Source: Amycolatopsis thailandensis
Lineage (GTDB): Bacteria > Actinomycetota > Actinomycetes > Mycobacteriales > Pseudonocardiaceae
DNA: 64,000 nt
Assembly: GCF_002234405.1 (NCBI RefSeq)
Contig: NZ_NMQT01000112.1
Location: 1 to 64,000, forward strand
Direction of reading: 5' to 3'
The position numbers and the translations under genes are program-made. Below are positions 1 through 8,400 of this stretch, one piece after another; position 1 is the stretch's first letter, and each line of letters starts with the position of its first letter. The notes under the pieces were generated by a model. That model did not search any database, was not told the DNA's origin, and worked only from the letters and a program-made list of their open reading frames with translations.

Positions 1-24
1 GTCACCGGACGCGACCGGTACGAC

Positions 25-79
25 CTTGATCAACGGAGGATGGGGGACGTTGAGTGTCCCGGATCTTCCGTTGATCAAG
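25..79. repeat. long imperfect hairpin, GGGAC-N7-GTCCC core
   Basis: Two 24-base arms at 25-48 and 56-79 pair with about three mismatches around the 7-base loop GTTGAGT. The innermost bases are GGGAC and GTCCC, the same core seen in the hairpins at 108-142, 211-233, 26407-26455 and 26521-26569. No gene lies here; it forms part of the non-coding 1-362 stretch. Function is unknown; it could be a dispersed palindromic repeat or a terminator of a gene left of the window. Confidence 0.65.
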
Positions 80-85
80 ATCCGA

Positions 86-194
86 GACCGGACGCCCTGG
101 CGACAATGAAGGAATTGGGACATTCAACGTCCCGATTCCTTCACCGTCGACCCAGCGCACGCGGACGCCTCCCGAGCAGGTCAGGCGTAGGTAG
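86..194 (+). repeat. dispersed repeat, copy 1 (inverted relative to 26477-26585)
   Basis: About 108 bases read here match the reverse complement of 26477-26585 with roughly five mismatches counted by eye. The unit contains a hairpin at 108-142 (arm GAAGGAATTGGGAC, loop ATTCAAC) followed by a non-palindromic tail ending near GTCAGGCGTAGGTAG. No coding capacity is evident. It belongs to a dispersed intergenic family, as the second copy is also intergenic. Confidence 0.8.
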
Positions 195-210
195 AAAATA
201 CAAGGCCTCC

Positions 211-233
211 TTCGGGACATCAGACGTCCCGAA
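211..233. repeat. short hairpin, GGGAC-N7-GTCCC core
   Basis: TTCGGGAC at 211-218 pairs perfectly with GTCCCGAA at 226-233 around ATCAGAC. It sits 130 bases before the first gene. The bases after it (CGAAAGTGGCTTTCG-like) resemble those at 60632-60646, after the GlxA-type gene, so this is another dispersed intergenic element. No promoter could be recognised in 234-362. Confidence 0.55.
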
Positions 234-362
234 AGTGGCTTTCGCGGCATCGGGCACCGTGCCGGGCCCCCGCCTCGGTCCTGGACCAGCCGGCCAATTA
301 CGCGACCCACTCTTGAAGGATCTTCCTGCGGTGCGGCGGTTCGGCGGCCTAAGGTATCGAGA

Positions 363-1145
363 GTGAGCACATCTCAGGAACAACCTCCGCTGACTCGCCC
401 TTCCGACGCCCCGATGCACATGGTCGAGAGGTACGACGATCCGGTGACGCCGGGCGCACGCGACACCGTCGGCGGGTGGCCGATTCTCCCCGCCGGGGAG
501 CCTTGGCCGCTGTGTTTCTGCGGCTCGAAGATGATCCTGTTCTTCCAGTTCGACATCCCCGCGGACATCGCCTTGTTCGGCGGAGATCACCTCTTGATCT
601 TCCAGTGTCCCGAACACAACGACGCGGTCGTCGCTCAAGGCGCACCGGAACAGTTGCCGCCGAGGTTCTGGGACACGCCACCACCGCTTTACACAGCACC
701 CGGCGCGTTCTGGAGAATCATGCTCCACCGCGACGACACGAGCCCAGCCCCGGACTCGGACGAGTACCTGCGCCCACAGCGGCTGGACTTCCGTCCCGCG
801 ACCGAGCAGGTCGCGATCTGGTGGCCCGGCAACGTCCTTTCGGACGGCGAGGATCTGGACTCGGCGTTCGCCGACCACGGCATCGGTCTCCCCGGCTTCA
901 AGATCGGCGGGGTGCCGAGCTGGGCTCAGGATCGCGAGTCCTACACCTGCCCCTGTGGCAACGACCTCGTCTACGTGTGCCAGGTCCCCACGGACACCGG
1001 GTTCGACAAACAGCACGATCGACCCGAACAGCTCGACACGTTCCGCTCCGGTCAGTACGGCCTTTTCCTCGGCAACGAGACCTACGTGCTGGCTTGCCCG
1101 GCACACTGCCACCCCGCCGCGGCCTGGCCGGTCAATCAGAACTGA
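363..1145 (+). CDS. DUF1963/YwqG-like hypothetical protein
   Basis: A 260-residue soluble protein starting at GTG. No signal peptide or membrane segment is visible. The N-terminal part has the pattern GGWPILPAGEPWPLC-FCG, then GGDHLLIFQCPEH, which resembles the DUF1963 (YwqG-like) family, whose biochemical role is unknown. Cysteine pairs (CFCG near residue 56, CPCG near residue 196, and single Cys residues in between) could bind a metal; that is inference. It is convergent with the espG-like gene, their stops touching within TGATCA at 1143-1148. The upstream region carries hairpin repeats rather than another gene, so it is probably monocistronic. Confidence 0.6.
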   Translation: MSTSQEQPPLTRPSDAPMHMVERYDDPVTPGARDTVGGWPILPAGEPWPLCFCGSKMILFFQFDIPADIALFGGDHLLIFQCPEHNDAVVAQGAPEQLPPRFWDTPPPLYTAPGAFWRIMLHRDDTSPAPDSDEYLRPQRLDFRPATEQVAIWWPGNVLSDGEDLDSAFADHGIGLPGFKIGGVPSWAQDRESYTCPCGNDLVYVCQVPTDTGFDKQHDRPEQLDTFRSGQYGLFLGNETYVLACPAHCHPAAAWPVNQN

Positions 1146-1961
1146 TCACCACAGGTGGCTGAACGCACCTTTGCCGCGCGGAGGATGGCTCTCGACGAAG
1201 TCGTCGTGTGCGAGTCCCTTGATCCGGGCCGCCAACGTCGCACTGTCGGCAGGCATGAGCGTGACCGATCCATAGCTCCGCACGACGACGTACCGGCCGT
1301 CATCACTGTCCACAAAGGACAGTGGGCGGACGGCGGTCAGTGTTTTCCCGGCGACTCCCGATCGCTCCGCACTCGCCTGTCCGGTCACCCTCGCCCTCGA
1401 CAGCACGCGCAGGAACCATTCCGCACCCTCAGGGGCCACGCCGTGCTCGATCAAAGATCGCTTCCCGTCGCTGAGCAGCCCCGACCGCCGCCACGTCCGG
1501 CCCGACCGGATGAGGGCGAGTTCGTTCACCCGGAGGGGACGCCCGGTGCCCGGCTCCGCGTCGGGCAAGGCCTCCAGCATGCCTTCCGCCATCCGCTGCG
1601 CGTTCATCCAGCCCAATTCCACGGTCTCGTCGCGCATCATCACGCGCAGCGCCCGGCCGGTGGACTGAGGAAAACAGCCGACCGCCACCCGGCCGGCGGG
1701 GTGGCGGTAGCTCAAGGACAGCGCCAGGTCACGCTCGTCCATCGCCCGCAAGGCCTGCACCAGATCGCCGTCGAGGTTGTTCGCGTCTCCGAGGCTGTTG
1801 GAGGTCAGCCACCGGTGTGCGCGAGCACGAAATTCTTGCCGCTCCGCGTCATCGCCGCCGTGGCGGCGCACCACCAGCGGGGAAGGCATGGGCCCGAGGC
1901 CGAGCCGTTCCCACAGCACTTCGTAGACGAGTGCGGGAAGGGCCGGGAGCGTCATCGTCAC
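1146..1961 (-). CDS. ESX secretion-associated protein, EspG family
   Basis: The 271-residue product begins with the typical EspG pattern: a hydrophobic helix LPALVYEVLWERLGLG, a central arginine-rich stretch, and a C-terminal strand FVDSDDGRYVVV near residue 220. EspG proteins are cytosolic chaperones that bind PE/PPE or WXG100-type substrates of type VII (ESX) secretion in mycobacteria; actinomycete homologues outside mycobacteria are common and often not beside ESX genes. None of the ESX core genes (eccA-E, esxA/B) is in this window, so this is an orphan. Length is normal for the family. GTG at 1961 or ATG at 1955 could start translation; they differ by two residues. Confidence 0.75.
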   Translation of the reverse strand: MTMTLPALPALVYEVLWERLGLGPMPSPLVVRRHGGDDAERQEFRARAHRWLTSNSLGDANNLDGDLVQALRAMDERDLALSLSYRHPAGRVAVGCFPQSTGRALRVMMRDETVELGWMNAQRMAEGMLEALPDAEPGTGRPLRVNELALIRSGRTWRRSGLLSDGKRSLIEHGVAPEGAEWFLRVLSRARVTGQASAERSGVAGKTLTAVRPLSFVDSDDGRYVVVRSYGSVTLMPADSATLAARIKGLAHDDFVESHPPRGKGAFSHLW

Positions 1962-2080
1962 CGCGCTTCGACGCTGGTTCGTGTCGCTCAGAATTTCAGC
2001 CTCCCGAAATCGATGACGAAGCCGGCTCGTCGATCATATCCCCGCCGTTGCCGGTCCCCCGGGAAAAGTACGGCAGTCGG

Positions 2081-2662
2081 TCAACGAAGTACCCGATAAC
2101 GCAAGTGAAGTACCCGGTTTCCGTGGATCACCACGTCAGGATCCTCCAGTAGGTGCTGCGCGTCGACAGACCCGAAGTAGCGCTTGCCGGACCCGAACAC
2201 GACCGGTACGACGTCCATGCGCACCTCGTCGACCAGACCCGCGGCGAGCACCTGGCCACCGACGTCGCCGGCCGCGACCTCGACAAGGCGGTCACCTGCG
2301 AGCTCCTGCGCCTTGACCACGGCCGCCTCGACGCCGTCGACGAAGTGAAACGGCGCTGCGGGGTCCCAGCCCACGGGCGCTGGCCGGTGCGTTACGACGA
2401 CCACGTTGTCGATCCCGCTCGGCGGCTTCCCGTCCCAGCCGTCCGTCAGGTCGAAAACGTGACGACCGGCGATCGTGACCCCGATCCGGTCCCAGTACGG
2501 CCGGACGTAGTCGTAGGACTTCTGCGACACCTTCAGTGCGCCGCTCCCGTCCAACGGGACGTCGCCGCCGGACAACCAGTCGAACAGCGGTCCGGGCTGG
2601 TCGTTTTCGTCCGCGACGAAACCGTCCACCGACACCGAGCCGTACATGACAACCTTGCCCAC
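2081..2662 (-). CDS. RibD C-terminal / dihydrofolate-reductase-fold protein
   Basis: 193 residues. The opening KVVMYGSVSVDGFVADEND is the hallmark of the RibD_C/DHFR-like family of small NADPH-dependent reductases, and the C-terminal part VPVVFGSGKRYFG is equally typical. Family members reduce pteridine-like or unidentified substrates in the cytosol; the substrate cannot be told from sequence. GTG at 2662 is preceded by a good ribosome site (GAGGAG, about 6 bases away). The gene follows the AraC regulator on the same strand with a 64-base gap, so cotranscription is possible. Confidence 0.8.
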   Translation of the reverse strand: MGKVVMYGSVSVDGFVADENDQPGPLFDWLSGGDVPLDGSGALKVSQKSYDYVRPYWDRIGVTIAGRHVFDLTDGWDGKPPSGIDNVVVVTHRPAPVGWDPAAPFHFVDGVEAAVVKAQELAGDRLVEVAAGDVGGQVLAAGLVDEVRMDVVPVVFGSGKRYFGSVDAQHLLEDPDVVIHGNRVLHLRYRVLR

Positions 2663-2726
2663 GGGCGCTCCTCTGCTTCGGGGTGCCCCAAATTAGCTTG
2701 TCGTGCCCTGTCGCTCTTGTAAGAAA

Positions 2727-3608
2727 TCAATCGGCGGGCAGCGGCCAGCCGTCCAGCGTGTGGCCGGGATGTTCGCGCAGGAACCGCCGCCGGGCTTCGA
2801 GATACCGGGTCGGCGTGAGCCCGGTGAACGCCCGGAACTCGTGGCCGAAGTGGGCCTGATCGAAATAGCCGGCCCCACTGGCGAGGTCGCCCCAGTCGAT
2901 CGGGGCGGCGGGGTCGATCGCGAACACGGCGGCGGTGAGGCGGTAGGTGCGGGCCAGCCGCTTCGGCGTGACGCCGATGAGCTCTTTGAACCGCTTCGCC
3001 AGATGAGTGCTGCTGACCCCGGCCGCCACACTCAGGTCACCGATCATCGCCGCCCCGTTGGTCGCCGCGAGGACGCTGCTCGTATGTCGGATCAGCCCCA
3101 GGCCCGCGGTCTCGCTCAGCCGTCGCATCAGCTCCTCTTCGAGCAGCGTGAGCATCTCGTGTGGTCCGGGCGCGGTGGCCAGCCGGTCCCGCAGCTCGGC
3201 GATGGCGGGCCTGCCCCAAACCTGCTCCACCGTCACCGGCCGGTCGCACAGCTCGGCCGCGGGCATCGGCAGGAACGGCGCCAGCCCCCACGGCTTGACG
3301 TGCACGCCGACGGACCGGGTCCGGAGTGGGTAGCCGAACTCCAACGCTCGGGTGCGCATGGTGACCACACAGCCGTCGGCGTACTCGGCCGTCTGGAGGT
3401 CGGTGCCGGCCCGGATGCGGAAGGGTGCGCCGAGATTGACGATGAGCAGCGCCGACGGCGCCGGCGGCAGCGTCAGCCTGGCGTACGGCGGCGCACCCTC
3501 CAGGTAGTAGAGGTCGTCGATCAGACCGTCCAGCGGCGGTCGCGGCACTCTGGACACGTACTCCACACCCACAGCATCCAGCACGGACCGGTGATCGGGA
3601 CGCCGCAC
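2727..3608 (-). CDS. AraC-family transcriptional regulator
   Basis: 293 residues. The C-terminal third carries the two helix-turn-helix motifs of AraC proteins: LSVAAGVSSTHLAKRFKE near residues 187-204 and ASGAGYFDQAHFGHEFRAFTGLTPTRYLE near 237-265. The N-terminal half is a predicted sensor domain (DUF6597-like) with no recognisable ligand site. The proposed GTG start is only 3 bases after the stop of the giant-protein operon's last gene, and no clear ribosome site is seen, so it may be the operon's last gene and perhaps its regulator; that link is inferred from position only. Internal GTG codons near residue 14 are alternative starts. Confidence 0.8.
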   Translation of the reverse strand: MRRPDHRSVLDAVGVEYVSRVPRPPLDGLIDDLYYLEGAPPYARLTLPPAPSALLIVNLGAPFRIRAGTDLQTAEYADGCVVTMRTRALEFGYPLRTRSVGVHVKPWGLAPFLPMPAAELCDRPVTVEQVWGRPAIAELRDRLATAPGPHEMLTLLEEELMRRLSETAGLGLIRHTSSVLAATNGAAMIGDLSVAAGVSSTHLAKRFKELIGVTPKRLARTYRLTAAVFAIDPAAPIDWGDLASGAGYFDQAHFGHEFRAFTGLTPTRYLEARRRFLREHPGHTLDGWPLPAD

Positions 3609-3611
3609 GAC

Positions 3612-5417
3612 TCATTTCGGCAGATCGGTTTTGACGAGCAGGTCGAAGCCGAGGCCGCTGGAACCCTGGCCGCGGCCCTCGCCTCGCTGGGCGGACAGCC
3701 AGAGGGACACGCGGCCGTCTCGCCACCGGGTCCTGTTGTAGGCGACCGTCACCCGGGTACCCGACTGCGGGACCTCCTCCTCGTTGACGAAGTACCGCTG
3801 TCCCTCGTCGAATCCCACGCGTAACAAGCTGGTTCTCGGGCGGACCGGCTGTCCGTCGACGACGCTGGGCATCGCCGCGCGTTGGAGCTGGATCTCGCGG
3901 TTGTCGTTCGGGACGTGCACCGGGATGAAGGGGATCCAGTGTTCGGGAATGCCGCTCATCGCCCGGTAGGACAGGGCTGCCCGGGGCGGGTCGTCCGCCG
4001 TCGGCGGCGTGGTGGCGGGTGGGCGCCTGCGGTACGCCACCGTTTCCGCGGCCGCTTCGCTGCCCCGGCGGGGTTCGCCGGTCGGCATGCGGACGGTTTG
4101 TTCTATACCCCAGACCAGGTTGGCGTTTTCATCGCGGACAAGCAGGACTTCCTCCAGTACCGGGCCGACGGCCACCTTCGGCACACTCGGCGGCAGGAAC
4201 AGGTCGGTGTCGGCGGGCACGTCGTCGGTACCGATGGTGTCCAGGGTGAACATCGACCAACGCTGCCAGTCCTCGTCGGGGCCCGCGCCCGCCGGGGTCA
4301 GCCATTCCCGGTGATTGAAGACGTCCGTCACCGTCAGGCCGCGGATTCGCGCCACGGTGCCCGCGGGCAGGTCGCAAGGCAGCTGGTACCAGTCGTTGCT
4401 GAACACCAGCGCGAACTCGAGGAAGATCAACCTCGCCAGGTCGGTGCTGTCCGGACCCACCGCGGCGAAGTTCGTTTTCCCGTCCTCCAGCGCCCACCAT
4501 CGTGGTAGCGGCATTCCCGAATAGCGGACCGGTGCCGGGAAGACCGTTCTGGACAGCCGCGGCTCCGGTGGGCGGCCGCCGCCGAGTGGCGGGCCCGGAT
4601 TCACCGAGAACGCGTGCCAATCCAGCTCCCCGCCTGGGTATTCCCGGGCGGTCAGCACCTTCTCGGCCCCGTCCGGCATCGCCGCCGAGATCGAGAACCG
4701 ATGCTCCAGCCTGCGTGGATCCCAGGTGCCGTCACCGGCAGGCTGGTCGATCAGCCCGTCGAACCAGGTCACCAGCCGCTTGCCGGCGTCCACCAGCGCC
4801 GCGTGGTGCAGGAGCGGGATGGTCGTGATCCCCGCGTCCGCCACACCCCCACCCTTCAAGAAGACGTACAGCAGATAGCCGTCCATCCGGCGGCCTGCCA
4901 CCGCCTGCATGGTGGCCCACACACCCGGGTTCGCCCGCTGGGTGACAGCTTCCTTGGCGGGCAGGGCGATCGGGTACTTGTTCGCGTACTGCTCCTCGAA
5001 TTTGAACACTAGGTTGCCCAGCAGCCCGGCCTTGCCCAGCAGTTTGAACCAGCGACGGCCGATCGCCACCCGCAGGTCGAAGCCGATCTTCTCCGGACCG
5101 TAGGTGAACGGCACCTTGCGGCGTTCCGCCATCGTCTCCAGTGGACGGTCGGTCGGCAGGTCCTCGGGCGGACCGTCGAGAGGGCGGAACCGGCTCGGCC
5201 GTGACTGCGCCACGGAATAGGTCGCGGTCACCGGCGAACCGCCGTCGGTGCCCTGGAACTCGCCCAGTTGCCACTGCCTGGTCAGCATCCACAGTGGATC
5301 CCGGATCTCCGCCCGCAACGCGCGGGTGAAGTCGGTGGTTCGTGGCCTGCCTTCCAAGCGGTTCCACACTCCGACGGCGGGGGTGCGGCGGGCGGCCAGG
5401 TCGTCGGCGAAGGTCAT
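3612..5417 (-). CDS. 601-aa protein of unknown function, last structural gene of the giant-protein operon
   Basis: I recognise no characterised family. Residues roughly 38-66 hold a striking motif, RDPLWMLTRQWQLGEFQG followed by DGGSPV, that looks like a family signature. The middle is aromatic-rich, with a block near residues 300-400 (PLPRWWALEDGKTNF, FSNDWYQLPCDLPAG), and the C-terminal region is basic and proline-rich. There is no signal peptide or membrane helix. The ATG at 5417 overlaps the stop of the 1725-aa gene (ATGA), which indicates translational coupling and so a stoichiometric or functional partnership. The repeated Trp/Pro-rich strands would suit a beta-rich structural protein, but this is speculation. 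Confidence 0.8.
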   Translation of the reverse strand: MTFADDLAARRTPAVGVWNRLEGRPRTTDFTRALRAEIRDPLWMLTRQWQLGEFQGTDGGSPVTATYSVAQSRPSRFRPLDGPPEDLPTDRPLETMAERRKVPFTYGPEKIGFDLRVAIGRRWFKLLGKAGLLGNLVFKFEEQYANKYPIALPAKEAVTQRANPGVWATMQAVAGRRMDGYLLYVFLKGGGVADAGITTIPLLHHAALVDAGKRLVTWFDGLIDQPAGDGTWDPRRLEHRFSISAAMPDGAEKVLTAREYPGGELDWHAFSVNPGPPLGGGRPPEPRLSRTVFPAPVRYSGMPLPRWWALEDGKTNFAAVGPDSTDLARLIFLEFALVFSNDWYQLPCDLPAGTVARIRGLTVTDVFNHREWLTPAGAGPDEDWQRWSMFTLDTIGTDDVPADTDLFLPPSVPKVAVGPVLEEVLLVRDENANLVWGIEQTVRMPTGEPRRGSEAAAETVAYRRRPPATTPPTADDPPRAALSYRAMSGIPEHWIPFIPVHVPNDNREIQLQRAAMPSVVDGQPVRPRTSLLRVGFDEGQRYFVNEEEVPQSGTRVTVAYNRTRWRDGRVSLWLSAQRGEGRGQGSSGLGFDLLVKTDLPK

Positions 5418-8400
5418 CGGCGGGCCCTCCAGCGCTCGTTGGCTTGGGCCAGGTCGGTGCCGACGGTCATCTGCCGGGTCGCCGACATGATGGTCGCCGG
5501 GAGCAGGTGGGCCAGCGGCGTCTCACCGAGGTGCGCCGGCTCGACCGCCCGGATCTTCGCGAGGTCGAACGTCTCCACGACCGCGTCGAGCAGGTCGGTG
5601 GCCGACCATGACCCGTTCACGACCCGCGCCGGCGGCGCGACCAGCAGCATCGCCTGCGGTGGTTCCGCGTCCGGGCCGTCGTAGTGCACGGCCACCCCGG
5701 TGGTCTCGCGTTCGGCGGGGATCACCTCGGTCCACTCGTCGAGGACGAGCCCGCACTGGCGGTCGTTGTTCAGGCTGGTCGCGTAGTGGGCGGTGAACAG
5801 CAGGCGGTCTTCCTCCTTCAGCGGGTTCGGGCCCGGCGCGAACTCCAGGCCGAGCCAGTGGTCACCGGTGACATACGGCAACTGGATCGGCGACAGCTTG
5901 GGCTCCACCCAGCCGAGGATGCCGGTACCGAGCAGGCCACCCGGGCCGAGCAGCGCGTCCGAGAGCAGCACCGTTTGTTCCCACAGTCTCGGCTTGTCCC
6001 GTACCCTCGCCATCCCGTGCAGCCAGTCGTCGACCGGGAAGTCCCGTTTCGCGTTGAGGTGGGCGATGAGTTTGTCGCTGTCGGCGCGCGCCTTGCGCCA
6101 CTGCTGCATGACCGGCGCCGGTGGGGTGAACTCGGGCACCACCAGCACGTCCTCACCGAGCAGCGCCTTCAACGCGTCGGTGCCCGCGCGGACCCGGTCC
6201 GGACCGGTGGCGGCCTGGTCGTGACGCACGAGCGCGGCGGCCGCCACCGTGCGGCGAGCCGAGAGCTCGTCGGACAGTTTCCGTGCCCTGCTCAGGAGTT
6301 CCTGCCCGTACGCGACCACCTGGTCCTGGAACGGGATCAGGTCGACGCCGAGCGGATCGTAGTCAGCGGGAGGAAGGTTCCCCGCCACTTCGGTCAACAG
6401 TGCGCTCAACGTCGTCCTCGTGGTGCTGGCCTGTCGCTCCAGCGCCTTCACCTTGAACCCGAAGTCGTTGCGAAGGCCGCGGACCCGGGAACGCATCTGG
6501 AACGGGGTCGGCATCCGCGGTTGTGCCTTGGTGGTCAGCAGCCGCTCGGCCTTCTCCAGCAACGTGAACCGGTCCTCGTCCGGGGTCGAGCCGGGCAGGT
6601 CTTCGTACTGTGCCAGCAGCAGGTTCGCGGCGGTCAGCGCGGTGGTCATCCGCGCCGCCAGTTCAGCGACCGCTTCGAGCAGGTCGGCGAACACACCACG
6701 CCGCCACACCGTCAGCTCGCCCCATCCGCTGCGTGGCAGCCCGAACCCGGCCGACGCCGTGGCCAGCTTGGCGTACCGGGTGAGGAAGCCGTCGATGCCG
6801 TCGAGCACAGCCGCACGTGCCGGTTGCTGTCCTTTCGGGTAAAGCGCGCCGAGGTCGGTGACGAAGTCGGCCACGTCTTCGTCGACGAGGACGGTCAGCG
6901 ACGCCAGCACGGCCGCGGGCCGTTCCCGTGGCAAGGTCACGTCGTCGTCGGCCGCGCGGTTCACGGTTGTGCTCCCCGCGGCCGGGGTGAGGTCGCTCTG
7001 CCGCAGCGGCCGGGACGTGGTCATCAGTGTGCGCACGGCCGCGACCAGCGGGGACAGCTCGAAGAAGCTGACCTTGTTCGGCACCCGCTGGGTGTAGTCG
7101 ATGCTCAGCACCCGGTCCGGGCGCGGTTTCGCCCTTTCCGTGACCACGCCGATGATCCGGTCGTCCAGATCGGTCATCGCCGCCGCGTCGGCCGGGCGCA
7201 ACGCGAACAACAGGTCGATCGACGACAGGCCGGTCTCCTGCTGGGTCACGTCCCGGTGGTCGGGCGAGCCGTCCGGTTCGGTCCAGCTCACCCGGGCGAC
7301 GACGTTCTCCGGTTTCGGCAGGACCGCGGGCAGCCAGTCGTCGACGGCCGGTTCCGCCTGCGCCCTCGGCGGGTTGTGGCCGAGCAAAGGCGCGTTGTGG
7401 TCCGGGCCGAGACCGGGGGTGAACTGCACCGCCAGCCGATGAGTCAGGGTGGTGCCGCTGCGAGGTGTCTCGACGATCATCGGGGCGGGCGGCAATCCCT
7501 CCTTCGCGTAGGCGTCCAGCGCGGCGGAGGCGCGTTCGGTATTGCCCAGCAATGCCTGGTGGGTGCCCTCGGCGACAGACAGGTCGGCCACGGCGTCCTG
7601 GACGTTTCGCAGCGCTCGGATCTCCGCGCGGATGTCGAGGATCTGCTGTCCGGTGGCCGGCTTGAGGTCGTCGTATCCGAACGGATAGTCGTCGGCGTTT
7701 TCGGTCGTCGGGTGCGCTGCTCTCAGCTCGTTCGCGCGCCGTAGCAACTTCAGCCCGTCGATGACGTTGCGGGCCTCTACCTGTTCGATGCTCGTCGGCA
7801 CGGCAGGATCGTCCGGCGAAGGCTTGGTCTCCTCGATCTTGTTGGCACGTAACGGGAATCTCAGCCGCATCCCGGAGACGAGCGCGTCGAGGCCCGCCCG
7901 GCGGTCGTGCAGGCCGCGTTCGAACCGGTAGCCGAGCAACGCGGACAGGGACTGGCCCTGCCGCATCCCGTCGGCGATGGTCAGCGCGAGCCGGACCCGT
8001 TCGGAGCTGAGGTTCACGGCGAACACGTTTTCCTTGCCCCGGTCCGCGTTCGCGACGTAGCCGGCACGCAGTACCGCCGCCGTGCGGGCATGAGCGGGTG
8101 ACGGGGCGTGGATGTAGCCGCCGTTGTGGCTGTCCTGTGGGATCGGGTCGGTGCCGAACACGTCCGTGAGGTCGGCGGGGACGTTCACGGTCTTGACCGG
8201 CTCCGTATTCGGGTGGACGTGCTCCAGCCAGCCGTAGGCGCCGAGGTGCAGGCCGCGCGTCGCGGAGGGGCCGGAGCGCAGTTCGGCCAGCCGTTCGTTG
8301 ACCAGTCCGAGTCGCCACGCGTCCAGCCGGTAGGTCGCGCAGTCCACGTGCTCGGCGAACACCCGCTCGAGGCGCGCCGTCGGCAGTGTGGCCAGTATCT

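Noticed and set aside
5684-7744. Long plus-strand open frame (686 codons) opposite the 1725-aa gene
   Set aside because: Very Arg/Gly/His-rich composition and no domain; it is an antisense shadow of a GC-rich gene whose own frame shows coherent protein sequence.
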